DNA from: Oceanobacillus indicireducens
GTDB taxonomy: Bacteria; Bacillota; Bacilli; Bacillales; Amphibacillaceae
DNA: 64,000 nt
Assembly (NCBI RefSeq): GCF_014647195.1
Contig: NZ_BMOS01000008.1
Location: 1-64,000, forward strand
Reading direction: 5' to 3'
The notes below the pieces were generated by a model. That model saw nothing but the letters and a program-made list of their open reading frames with translations, was not told where the DNA came from and searched no databases. The translations under genes were made by a program, and so were the position numbers. Numbering within the stretch: the stretch's first letter is position 1; every line of letters begins with the position of its first letter. Below, piece after piece: positions 17,301 to 25,467 of this stretch.

Positions 17301-17791
17301 TTTCGTGGCTCCTTAGGGAAATGATCAAACCCCTTGCTCTCGTCGATTCCACGGATCCATTTATAATAAAGCAATATTATGCAGAATAATATGGGATAAA
17401 CGAGAGCGGAATATGTCAATTTCCACCAACCATGATGAAAGAATCCCCATGGTCCAGGCAGCATGGTTAAAGCTTCAAAAACCGTAATGATTAGGGACCA
17501 GAGCAGAATATATAGTACGCGCTTGAATCGAGAGCTTTGAGTTGGATATCCATTTAAAAATAGAAGAGCAGCTGGCGGGGATAACAGAGCAACCGGAAGA
17601 ACATCCAACCATTGAAGTCCCCTGTCGAAATACCAATATGCCCCGTATTTCACACTCAAAAAGAGATCAACTGATAAGTGAAAAAGGATAATAAAAACAC
17701 AGATGTGAACGATATGACTTTTAGCGAGTCGCTTCACCCATAAAAATGCACCCATGTTTAACACAATGATGGCAATAATAAGTCCAAGCAT
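17297..17791 (-). CDS. CBO0543-like membrane protein
   Basis: A 164-residue protein with five hydrophobic helices and conserved tryptophan/glycine-rich loops (KYGAYWYFDRGLQWLDVLPV; LPGPWGFFHHGWWKLTYS) that match the CBO0543 family of Firmicute membrane proteins, of unknown role and often found in sporulating species. AGAAGGAG precedes the ATG. First gene of a three-gene overlapping operon. Confidence 0.65.
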   Translation of the reverse strand: MLGLIIAIIVLNMGAFLWVKRLAKSHIVHICVFIILFHLSVDLFLSVKYGAYWYFDRGLQWLDVLPVALLSPPAALLFLNGYPTQSSRFKRVLYILLWSLIITVFEALTMLPGPWGFFHHGWWKLTYSALVYPILFCIILLYYKWIRGIDESKGFDHFPKEPRK

Positions 17792-17941
17792 AAAGAATAA
17801 TCTCCTTCTCTTTAAAGATTATTCTTTGCTAATTCATCACGGAGTATTCGAGCTCCCGTGATCACTTTTAATTTAGGAGCATCCGCTCAAAAAGGGTGAA
17901 CCAGGAACTTGTCCCAATCCACCCGCTTTCCTTATTTATCC

Positions 17942-18889
17942 TTACTGCTTTATCTTCTGAAAATAATCAATCATCCCTAGCGCACTAATCTGTACATCCA
18001 AGTTAATAATAATGTACACCTCATGGTCATCCTGGATGCCTAGACCTCTTAAATGTTCCTTTACCCTTTTCATAATTCTGCGAGCGATTTCATTATAGTC
18101 GCCGCCTTCATCTACAACTTCTTCCGCGATTTCCACATAAATATCCAGCCACTGTGCCACTTGCTTCAACGCTTCCTTTGGATTTTCCGTCATACCGAAA
18201 TGACCGAAGTAAATTCGGTCGACATCTTTTTCCGCAAAGCGATTAATTGAAGCATGCATATCATTCGGATTGAAATGGTTTGGTGATGTCGTTGGTAAGT
18301 ATAACTCCACCCCATCTTGCAGTAATAATTCATAACGGACTCCCGCTGTATCCCCTGTGAACATTCCATTACTTACCGGATCAAAAATGCTGAAGTGGTG
18401 TTTCGCATGTCCCGGTGTGTCCCAAAATTCCAATGTGCAATTCGGTCCAATATCAAGCGTGTCACCTTCAGATTTCTCAACTACTCTATCCGCCGGAACC
18501 GGAACAATCGGATCATAAATTTCCGAGAAACTTTCACCATAAATCGCCCGCGCACCTGCCGCAAGCTTCGTCGGATCGATCAAATGTCTCCCGCCGCGCG
18601 GATGGACAATCAACGTCGCATTTGGACATTGCTGGAGTAGAAAGCCTGCGCCACCCGCATGATCGAGGTGAACATGGGTAACGATAATATACCTCACTTC
18701 CGCAAGGGATCTACTTAAGCTTTCAAGCCCGCGCTTAATATATTTCACCGACGGACTCGGCCCCACCTCAATCAATGTCAATTCCTCTTCCTGAATGACA
18801 TATGTACCTGTTCTGCTTGGTATGTCCATATCAAACCCATCAATCAACGAAATTCGTTCATCCAACTGGATCGGCTGCTTTTCCTTCAC
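17942..18889 (-). CDS. Metallo-beta-lactamase fold hydrolase
   Basis: A 315-residue MBL-fold enzyme. The metal motif THVHLDHAGG (residues 71-80, H72, H74, D76, H77), GHAKHH near 160, GDTAG near 178 and the final HFG near 228 form a complete binuclear site. A C-terminal helical domain (about 240-315) follows, as in Bacillus YobT/YtnP-type hydrolases. GTG start after GGGGGAAG. Lactonase or thioesterase activity is possible; substrate unknown. Confidence 0.8.
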   Translation of the reverse strand: MKEKQPIQLDERISLIDGFDMDIPSRTGTYVIQEEELTLIEVGPSPSVKYIKRGLESLSRSLAEVRYIIVTHVHLDHAGGAGFLLQQCPNATLIVHPRGGRHLIDPTKLAAGARAIYGESFSEIYDPIVPVPADRVVEKSEGDTLDIGPNCTLEFWDTPGHAKHHFSIFDPVSNGMFTGDTAGVRYELLLQDGVELYLPTTSPNHFNPNDMHASINRFAEKDVDRIYFGHFGMTENPKEALKQVAQWLDIYVEIAEEVVDEGGDYNEIARRIMKRVKEHLRGLGIQDDHEVYIIINLDVQISALGMIDYFQKIKQ

Positions 18890-19190
18890 GGTACATCTTC
18901 CCCCTTATTCTTCAACTATCCCCATCATAACAAAATTTCAAGTAACCTGTATAAAACGAAACTCATTTAATTGGAGCTTTGTACTTTTCTCACGGAATGT
19001 TAGTTGGATCAATCAAGGGGGAACGTCCGTTAGCTCCCGCTTAAAAAAAGATTACTTTCTTTTTTAGGCAGGGGAATTACAAATGATTACCCGTGAAAAG
19101 TCGAACACAAATCGCTTGGACAAAATTATTATGCATAACATTCCTCAATCAGAAGAAAATAATACCGATCATATGAAGGAGGTCATCCAA

Positions 19191-19805
19191 TTGTTCAATC
19201 AACAACAAAATCAAAATTTTAACGAATCATCCCAAATGCCGGCCCAAGTAAGTCATGGAGGACATGAGCTTTTTGATTCTCATGAGGCGATTGATGGTTT
19301 AGTCGGCGCGCTTGAACATTCTGTTATATACGAACAGCATATTCAAGACCCGGAATTAAAGCAACTTCTTTCCAGACAGAAATCGTATTTGACTCAAATG
19401 TACAATACGATTATCGATGCCCTGCAAACCGGTCAGGAGCCAGCTGTAAAAACACAAACGTATAATATGCCATATGGGAATGATACAACCTATGGCATGG
19501 AACCAAGCCAACCGAAGACTCCTGCCCAATCGATGAATGAAATCAATGACGCCTGTTACTCCAGCTTTATGATGGGACATTTAAAGGGCTGTGCGTCCCA
19601 CTTCACAACGACAGCACTGGAAGCGACAAACCCAGTCCTGCGCCGTGTATTTGCTGACAGTATCCCGAATCTCATTGAAATGGCATATGAAATTTTCCTT
19701 TACCAAAACAAAAATAAATATTATCAGGTACCGCAATTGAAACAAGAAGACATGCAAAATTATATAAACAGCTTTGGTAAAGTCCAAGGGCAAATGCCTC
19801 ATTAA
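19191..19805 (+). CDS. CotF-like spore coat protein
   Basis: A 204-residue protein from a TTG start with GGAGG eight bases upstream. The Q/N-rich N-terminus (FNQQQNQNFNESSQMP) and the segments HGGHELFDSHEAIDG and HIQDPELKQLLSRQ are typical of CotF-family coat proteins. An in-frame ATG at 19083 with a weaker AGGGGA site would add 36 residues. Tyr-rich and Met-rich central region (QTYNMPYGNDTTYGM) fits a coat protein. I infer expression in the mother cell; no promoter was assigned. Confidence 0.75.
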   Translation: MFNQQQNQNFNESSQMPAQVSHGGHELFDSHEAIDGLVGALEHSVIYEQHIQDPELKQLLSRQKSYLTQMYNTIIDALQTGQEPAVKTQTYNMPYGNDTTYGMEPSQPKTPAQSMNEINDACYSSFMMGHLKGCASHFTTTALEATNPVLRRVFADSIPNLIEMAYEIFLYQNKNKYYQVPQLKQEDMQNYINSFGKVQGQMPH

Positions 19806-19823
19806 ACGTAAAGGAGACTTATC

Positions 19824-20000
19824 ATGGGTAGAGATGAACACAAGAGAAGGAAGAATGCTGCATTAGGCCAAACACCGAAGCACCAATTAAAATATAGCGA
19901 TGGAATCGATGTCGAATTTTCCGATGAGTTTGCCGACGCGGACGACTGGGAAGCTCAAGCAAGGGATCGAGCAGCCATCCGAAGAATTAAGAATAAATGA
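19824..20000 (+). CDS. YfhD family protein
   Basis: A 58-residue protein with AAAGGAGA well placed before its ATG, 18 bases after the coat-protein stop. The middle LGQTPKHQLKYSDGIDVEFS and DEFADADDWEAQARDRAA match the small acidic/basic YfhD proteins of bacilli, which are linked to sporulation and have no known activity. Followed by a terminator, so it probably shares the coat protein's transcript. Confidence 0.75.
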   Translation: MGRDEHKRRKNAALGQTPKHQLKYSDGIDVEFSDEFADADDWEAQARDRAAIRRIKNK

Positions 20001-20006
20001 CAAGCG

Positions 20007-20037
20007 TCAGGTCTTCACATGGTGGAGGCCTGATTTT
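20007..20037 (+). terminator. Terminator after the coat/YfhD pair
   Basis: TCAGGTCTTCAC pairs with GGAGGCCTGA (one G-T pair), followed by TTTTT. Confidence 0.7.
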
Positions 20038-20137
20038 TCATTTGGAAAAGATCACAGGTAGAACTGCCTTAGTTGATTTTTAGCCATGTTTCACGTACAT
20101 TTAGAGTAAGAAGACATCTCCTAAAGGATGATTAACA

Positions 20138-20581
20138 ATGAGCAGAAAAAATGTAGATGACTATATAACAGAAGGGATACACGGCGTCCGTCTTCCAAAA
20201 GAAGATGAAAGAATCCGGTTTCTCGGTACTTTGCGCGAACGGGTCGTCATTGCCCTTACAATCGGTCAGGTGATGAGTGACTCCGGACTCGAAAAATTAG
20301 AAGAAGCGATGCAGCAGCATCCCGGTACAAGGCTCATTATGAATGGACATGTTGCCTACCGATTTCTAACAGAGGAAAAAGCACTCGCCACAAAGTACAA
20401 CATCCCTTATACTACGATCACCAACGAAGAAAATAATACCGATATTGGCGCTGTTTTAACGTATGATCACGCCATCGATAAAGAAGAAATCTTCATTAAA
20501 GAAGAAGAAGCAGAAGAAGAAAACGAGGAAGAAAAAAAAGAAAAAACCCTGCGTTCAAAAATTAAAAACTGGTTCCGGTAA
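20138..20581 (+). CDS. YueI family protein (DUF1694)
   Basis: A 147-residue soluble protein. The opening (DDYITEGIHGVRLPKEDERIRFLGTLRERVVIALT) and the middle MNGHVAYRFLTEEKALATKYNIPY match Bacillus YueI, a conserved Firmicute protein of unknown function with a fold resembling a ribosomal L7Ae-like alpha/beta sandwich. The C-terminal 30 residues are a poly-acidic then basic tail (EEEAEEENEEEKKEK), longer than in YueI. AAAGGATG precedes the ATG. Confidence 0.75.
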   Translation: MSRKNVDDYITEGIHGVRLPKEDERIRFLGTLRERVVIALTIGQVMSDSGLEKLEEAMQQHPGTRLIMNGHVAYRFLTEEKALATKYNIPYTTITNEENNTDIGAVLTYDHAIDKEEIFIKEEEAEEENEEEKKEKTLRSKIKNWFR

Positions 20582-20623
20582 ACGGGGAAATAATGTTACG
20601 AGAAGTCTTAGGAGGTTTTTACG

Positions 20624-21769
20624 GTGAGAATTACGTCAATTGAACCTACGCCAAGCCCCCACTCCATGAAAATCAATGTGAGTGAGGAACTGCCAGCTGG
20701 TGAGAATTATAATTATAAAGCTAGTGATGACTTAACAAATGCTCCTGAATATGTGAAAGAGCTCTTTCAGATTGAAGGTGTTAAAAATATTTATCGTGTC
20801 GTTGATTTCATTGCACTAGCACGAGCTCCGAAAGTTCCTTGGGAAGAACTCCTTCCTCAAGTGCGTGAAGTGCTTGGGTCGGAAGAAACTGTCGAGGACT
20901 TACATATGGAAGAAGCAAGCGAACCGACACAAGATTTCGGGGAAATAAACGTGTTTGTCCAATTTTTCCGAGGTATTCCAATCCAAGTAAAGTTAGAAGA
21001 AGGCGATGACGAGAAACGTTTCGGCCTTCCGGAAGAATTCCAAGAAGCAATCATGAAGGCAACCGCGGCGTCGGATAGTTTTATTTTCGAACGCAAATGG
21101 GTCGAACAGGATCCGCGTTACGGAAAAAGTGATGAAATTGGTAAAGAAGTAGTGGAAGAACTGATTGCTACCCATGATAAGGAAAAGCTCAATCAGCTTG
21201 TTGAACTTGCTATTGAGGATCGCGACGCTTCGGAACTGGAACGTGACTCAGATGAGGACATACCATTAGAGGTACTGGATGATCCCGATTGGAAAGTGCG
21301 TTATGCGGCACTCGATAAAATCATCGAACCAACGCTTAAGCATCTTCCGCTGTTAGATAAAGCGTTGGATGATGCAAAGGCATCTGTCCGGAGACTCGCA
21401 ACCGCTTACCTTGGCATGATTGAAGAACCGGAAGTACTGCCATCGCTGTATAAAGCACTAAAAGACAAGGCAGTGAACGTAAGGCGAACGGCAGGAGATT
21501 GCCTATCCGACCTTGGGTTTACAGAAGCAATCCCAGAAATGATTAAAACATTGGATGATAAAAGTCAGATCGTTCGCTGGAGAGGTGCCATGTTCCTTTA
21601 TGAAGTCGGGGACGAGCGAGCCATTCCTGCCCTTGAAGCAAAGGTCAATGATCCAGAATTTGAGGTCCGGATGCAAGTACAGCTCGCCCTGGAGCGAATT
21701 AAAGGCGGCGAGGAAGCGAAAGGATCTGTGTGGCATCAGATGACACAGGCTGTTTCGAAAAAAGATTAA
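20624..21769 (+). CDS. Nfu_N/HEAT-repeat protein, YpgR/CvfC-like
   Basis: A 381-residue protein starting at GTG after AGGAGG. Residues 1-90 form an Nfu N-terminal-like domain (ITSIEPTPSPHSMKINV), a middle segment contains FRGIPIQVKLEEGD, and residues about 215-365 are at least four HEAT repeats (DDPDWKVRYAALDKI; DDAKASVRRLATAYLG; DKAVNVRRTAGDCLSDLG; DPEFEVRMQVQLALERI). This is the layout of the conserved virulence factor C/YpgR family of bacilli and staphylococci. A protein-interaction or iron-sulfur-related scaffold is likely. Confidence 0.8.
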   Translation: MRITSIEPTPSPHSMKINVSEELPAGENYNYKASDDLTNAPEYVKELFQIEGVKNIYRVVDFIALARAPKVPWEELLPQVREVLGSEETVEDLHMEEASEPTQDFGEINVFVQFFRGIPIQVKLEEGDDEKRFGLPEEFQEAIMKATAASDSFIFERKWVEQDPRYGKSDEIGKEVVEELIATHDKEKLNQLVELAIEDRDASELERDSDEDIPLEVLDDPDWKVRYAALDKIIEPTLKHLPLLDKALDDAKASVRRLATAYLGMIEEPEVLPSLYKALKDKAVNVRRTAGDCLSDLGFTEAIPEMIKTLDDKSQIVRWRGAMFLYEVGDERAIPALEAKVNDPEFEVRMQVQLALERIKGGEEAKGSVWHQMTQAVSKKD

Positions 21770-21773
21770 AATG

Positions 21774-21818
21774 AACTCCTAAAGCTGGTATGTGGAAAGC
21801 TTTAGGAGTTTTTTAATT
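21774..21818 (+). terminator. Strong terminator
   Basis: AACTCCTAAAGC pairs perfectly with GCTTTAGGAGTT, followed by TTTT. Confidence 0.85.
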
Positions 21819-22045
21819 GGAAAAGTAGTATAGTGTTAGTGAACTTCATGAAACTAGTATCACAATATAAAGTAGTCCTTGAAAAAGTACACGTTCTTCA
21901 TTATAATTCTTCAAATTATTTATGTATATCGCCACGGTTATCAATTAGTATATATCACCAATTGGAGGTTGTATTGTAAGCCCTTGTAAAGCTTTTTTTA
22001 TTCTAACTTGTACAGATTTCTCTTTTCCTTAAAAATTCAATCGAT

Positions 22046-22300
22046 TCACGACTCAGTGTCAGTTGGTAAGTTAAGCTCATCCATTGCTTCCTCCCATGAC
22101 ACAAACTCAGAGTTATTCTTTAGTTGTCGTTTTTCCTCTTCACTCAAAGGAGTTTCGTCCGGTTCTAATTCCATAATTTCTTCCCAATTTGGTCGGACAT
22201 GGCTTATCGTTAAATATTTTAAATAATCATATGCTGATTTCTTAGCGGATTGTGGTAGGTTCTTTACCATTTCAACTAATTCTTCATTACTTATAGCTAT
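22046..22300 (-). CDS. Small protein with a possible ATA start codon
   Basis: The protein is certain from M at 22270 (74 residues: MVKNLPQSAKKSAYDYLKYL, ending LNLPTDTES). However, the perfect AAAGGAGG ribosome binding site lies seven bases before an ATA at 22300, in frame and followed by AISNEELVE, while the ATG at 22270 has no site. Either ATA is used as start or the original ATG was mutated. The composition (helical, acidic C-terminus with SEEEKRQL) recalls type II antitoxins, but no toxin gene is adjacent. Function unknown. Confidence 0.55.
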   Translation of the reverse strand: MAISNEELVEMVKNLPQSAKKSAYDYLKYLTISHVRPNWEEIMELEPDETPLSEEEKRQLKNNSEFVSWEEAMDELNLPTDTES

Positions 22301-22345
22301 TGTTCAACCTCCTTTGTCCGATATTAAAGACTGGCATTTATTCTA

Positions 22346-22660
22346 CTACTGTTTCCAATACAAATGATAATGATATTCGCAAGCTTCATTAAATAAAGAG
22401 GCGCACCTTAAGCAGCGATCCGTGTGCAAATATTCATCAATCGTATGCTCCTTACGACAGACACCGCATAGCACAGCTTTTTCATCATATTCCATCCTTT
22501 CCCATAATATCGGCTTGTGATCTTCCGCCTCCGCATGGCATTTGTAGCAAGGATAGTATTTATCGCAGCACTTGAATTTGATAGCGATAATGTCTTTTTT
22601 CGTTTGATAGTGAGTGCAACGCGTTTCATCGTCCACTGTAAAACCATATACTTTTTTCAT
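22346..22660 (-). CDS. CHY zinc-finger protein
   Basis: A 104-residue protein whose Cys/His pattern (RCTHYQTKKDIIAIKFKCC, then YPCYKCHAEAEDH, LCGVCRKEHTI, RCLRCASLF, CEYHYHLYW) is that of the CHY zinc finger, binding three zinc ions. In bacteria these stand alone and have no established role; in plants and animals they sit in ubiquitin ligases. Strong GGAGGGG site before the ATG. Confidence 0.8.
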   Translation of the reverse strand: MKKVYGFTVDDETRCTHYQTKKDIIAIKFKCCDKYYPCYKCHAEAEDHKPILWERMEYDEKAVLCGVCRKEHTIDEYLHTDRCLRCASLFNEACEYHYHLYWKQ

Positions 22661-22768
22661 TCCATCCCCTCCTTGTTATACTGGTAGACGTTCATTATAC
22701 TTTAGATAAAACATAATGAACTCCCTCAATTTTGTCAAAATAAAAAACGAAAATGTGAGGTTAATGGA

Positions 22769-23590
22769 ATGAGATATATCATATTATTTATAAGCGTAAT
22801 TTTTCTCGTGGGTTGCAATGAGCCTACTATTTCTGAACCCGAAAAAGTGGCAGGGATCGTGCACAAAGTGAAATTTAAAGAACAACTAGAATCAGAGATT
22901 GATTTAACGTTATACGAACGTGAACCTAACGAATGGGGAGAAATCGTCACAGGAGTGAAAACACGCTTCGTTACAGATGAAAAAGAAATTGCCCTTACGT
23001 TTGATGCGTGTGGTGGTGACTTCGGGAACGGCTATGACGAAACATTGATTACATTTCTACGTGAAGAAGGGATTCCCGCTACGTTATTTGTAAATGAACG
23101 ATGGATTCTAGACAACGAAGAGACTTTCCTGGAGCTCGCAAACGATCGGCTTTTCCAAATCGAAAACCACGGAACGACCCACGCTCCACTTTCTGTTGAT
23201 GGAGCTGAGGCCTGTGGAATTCCGGGCACGAATTCAGCGGAAGAGGTTTTTGCTGAAATCATGGACAATCACGATACCATAAAGGAGTTAACCGGACGTG
23301 ACATGAAGCTCTTCCGCTCCGGGACAGCCTTTTATGACGAGGTTGCTGTGGAACTTGCCAACGACTTAGGATATGAAATCGTGAATTTTGATATTTTAGG
23401 AGATGCGGGCGCGACATACTCTGCTGCAGAAGTGGAACGTGCTTTACTAGGTGCAGAGGCAGGATCGATTGCGTTGTTGCATATGAACCAGCCAAATAGC
23501 GGAACAGCCGATGGTGTGCAGGCTGCAGTTCCCCTTTTACAAGCAGCAGGATTTGAATTTGTACAATTGGCTGATCAGAAGTTAGAATGA
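22769..23590 (+). CDS. Polysaccharide deacetylase lipoprotein
   Basis: A 273-residue lipoprotein: signal helix residues 2-15 with lipobox LVGC (Cys16). The NodB fold follows, with motif 1 as LTFDACGGDFG, motif 2 as ENHGTTHAPLS (metal histidines) and the arginine motif LFRSGTAFYD, then ALLHMNQP. The DACGG form, in which the second Asp of the usual TFDD is Ala, is a recurring subfamily rather than damage. Acts outside the membrane, presumably on cell-wall or exopolysaccharide acetyl groups. Confidence 0.8.
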   Translation: MRYIILFISVIFLVGCNEPTISEPEKVAGIVHKVKFKEQLESEIDLTLYEREPNEWGEIVTGVKTRFVTDEKEIALTFDACGGDFGNGYDETLITFLREEGIPATLFVNERWILDNEETFLELANDRLFQIENHGTTHAPLSVDGAEACGIPGTNSAEEVFAEIMDNHDTIKELTGRDMKLFRSGTAFYDEVAVELANDLGYEIVNFDILGDAGATYSAAEVERALLGAEAGSIALLHMNQPNSGTADGVQAAVPLLQAAGFEFVQLADQKLE

Positions 23591-23638
23591 TTATTAAGAT
23601 TTCTTTGGTGTATTTAATCCCTAAAAGGAGGTATTCGC

Positions 23639-24463
23639 GTGATGGCTCATTCCCTCGGGCTTTCTGGAAGTGTTATTTTATCTGACCCTAATAAACTACC
23701 AGACTTGTTCACCTATGAAATGATTAACCATATTGAAATCGGGGAATTTCCAGATGAAGCAGCTTTTCATCAGTTCTTACATCTTAAAAGAAAAGAAAAC
23801 GTAACATATGGAATCCATTCGCCATTGCTTAGAAACATGAGCAAATATGACCTATTGGAGAAGGTCCAATTCGAACCAGAGGAAGCCTGGGAACAGTTTG
23901 AATCCGAGGTCGAGGCTATGGCCCGATTAGGTGCAGCGTATATTTTAGTCCACTTCCCATATTTTAAAGAAGAAAAGGATACAGATACAGTAGATATTAT
24001 TGAAAGCGGACTGAAAAAGTTTCATCAGCTTCAGGAAAGGTATGCCATCCCGATCGTCTGTGAACCGAAACTGGGGCATAACCGCTCCCCCTTTGGCATT
24101 CAAGCATTGGACCGGTTCCCTCTCGAGACTTGGAACAAATATGGGATTAAACTATGTATTGACGTTGGCGATTACTTACTCGCTACTGACAGTGATGCTT
24201 TAAACTATGTAAAGAAATGGCGAGATCATATTAAAGTCGTTCACTTACATCATGTGGAGTTCCATGGTGAGAAATATATATGGGTACCAGTCCACCAATC
24301 ATACGAAGTTATCGATTCTCATTTTCAGATAAAAGGACTCATTAAACAGCTAGCCAAAAGCCCCGATGTATTTTTTATTTTCGAGCATACCCCACATTCC
24401 AAACCTACCAGAGCTTTTGTCGAGGAGGGTATTCAGTGGGTTAAGGAGTTAATCAATAACTAA
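23639..24463 (+). CDS. Sugar phosphate isomerase/epimerase-like TIM barrel
   Basis: A 274-residue protein of the xylose isomerase-like TIM barrel superfamily. Key strands carry HIEIGEFP, YGIHSPL, YILVHFPYF, PIVCEPKLG, LCIDVGDYL and VVHLHHVEFH, giving the Glu, Asp and His metal ligands. GTG and ATG are adjacent possible starts after AAAAGGAGG. Followed 28 bases later by a kinase-like gene, so the two may form an operon on a carbohydrate; substrate unknown. Confidence 0.7.
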   Translation: MMAHSLGLSGSVILSDPNKLPDLFTYEMINHIEIGEFPDEAAFHQFLHLKRKENVTYGIHSPLLRNMSKYDLLEKVQFEPEEAWEQFESEVEAMARLGAAYILVHFPYFKEEKDTDTVDIIESGLKKFHQLQERYAIPIVCEPKLGHNRSPFGIQALDRFPLETWNKYGIKLCIDVGDYLLATDSDALNYVKKWRDHIKVVHLHHVEFHGEKYIWVPVHQSYEVIDSHFQIKGLIKQLAKSPDVFFIFEHTPHSKPTRAFVEEGIQWVKELINN

Positions 24464-24491
24464 TCTGAAAGTAGGGAGCGAGGGAAATATT

Positions 24492-25349
24492 GTGTTACAG
24501 CGTATCATTCAACAATTTGGCTTACAATTAGAAACGATTCATGAGGTAGATGATTCACATAGTTCTACTGTCTATCGATGTCAATTATCAAATAATGAGT
24601 ATGTTTTCTTAAAAATTCCTTATTCAAACTTAAAATTCCAAAGAGAATTGGAAGCGTATCATATTTTAAAAGGAATCATCCCCATCCCAGAATTATTGGA
24701 TTCTTGGTCCGGTAATGAGGAAATACCGGGAGCTCTTTTGTTATCTGCATTAAAGGGACACCCCCTGTCTGAAAACGATTCCCAAGCAACAGCCTATCAA
24801 GTTGGTGTTGTACATGCATCCATGCATGGCATCGAGCCACCACATCCATTACATACGATTCAAAACGAATTTGCTAATTGGCCCATGTTTATTGAAAAAC
24901 AATTTTACAGTTTTGCAGAGGATGTAAAAGAAATAATAGATGATCATTTATTTAGAAAAGCTCTAAACAAATTTGAGTTCATGAAAGATCAGCTGCCGAA
25001 ACCCGACGGCCCGAGTTTTATTCATATGGATTTTCGACCGGCAAATATAATAATCAATAATGGAAACGTTTCTGGAATAATAGATTTTGAAAGTGTGAGA
25101 TTTGGAGCTACAGAAGTGGATTTTACTAAATTGTACCGGGATTATTTAAGCTATGATGAGAAATTATTGCAAGCATATACATATGGATATAACAGTGTAA
25201 GGCCCTTAGTTAATTTAGAAATCGTACTGCCATTTTATCGCTTCACCGATGCTTTTAACAGTATCGGCTGGTGCAGACGACGAGGATTGGAAAAAAACAA
25301 AAGATTTTTAATGGAAAATATTACTGCATTAAATCAACTTCTCACGTGA
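24492..25349 (+). CDS. Phosphotransferase of the APH/choline kinase family
   Basis: A 285-residue small-molecule kinase. N-lobe strands (TVYRCQLSNNEYVFLKIP with the ATP lysine), catalytic loop FIHMDFRPANIIINN and metal motif GIIDFESVRFG are intact; note the HxD motif is HMD. GTG start after GAGGG. Sits after the TIM-barrel gene in the same orientation and could phosphorylate a sugar or amino alcohol. Not an obvious resistance gene. Confidence 0.75.
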   Translation: MLQRIIQQFGLQLETIHEVDDSHSSTVYRCQLSNNEYVFLKIPYSNLKFQRELEAYHILKGIIPIPELLDSWSGNEEIPGALLLSALKGHPLSENDSQATAYQVGVVHASMHGIEPPHPLHTIQNEFANWPMFIEKQFYSFAEDVKEIIDDHLFRKALNKFEFMKDQLPKPDGPSFIHMDFRPANIIINNGNVSGIIDFESVRFGATEVDFTKLYRDYLSYDEKLLQAYTYGYNSVRPLVNLEIVLPFYRFTDAFNSIGWCRRRGLEKNKRFLMENITALNQLLT

Positions 25350-25467
25350 CAGATTGTATTTAAGGGGCAATCATCCCCTTCTTATCCTATATAGAAGGTT
25401 TCCTTTACACGAGGCAAGCGTTTTCATATAATATTAGTAATTCACACAACTATAAGGAGGTCGTCAG

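Noticed and set aside
22769-23590. Inactive deacetylase because motif 1 is DACGG
   Set aside because: This form recurs in a subfamily of polysaccharide deacetylases and the other motifs are intact, so it is not counted as damage.
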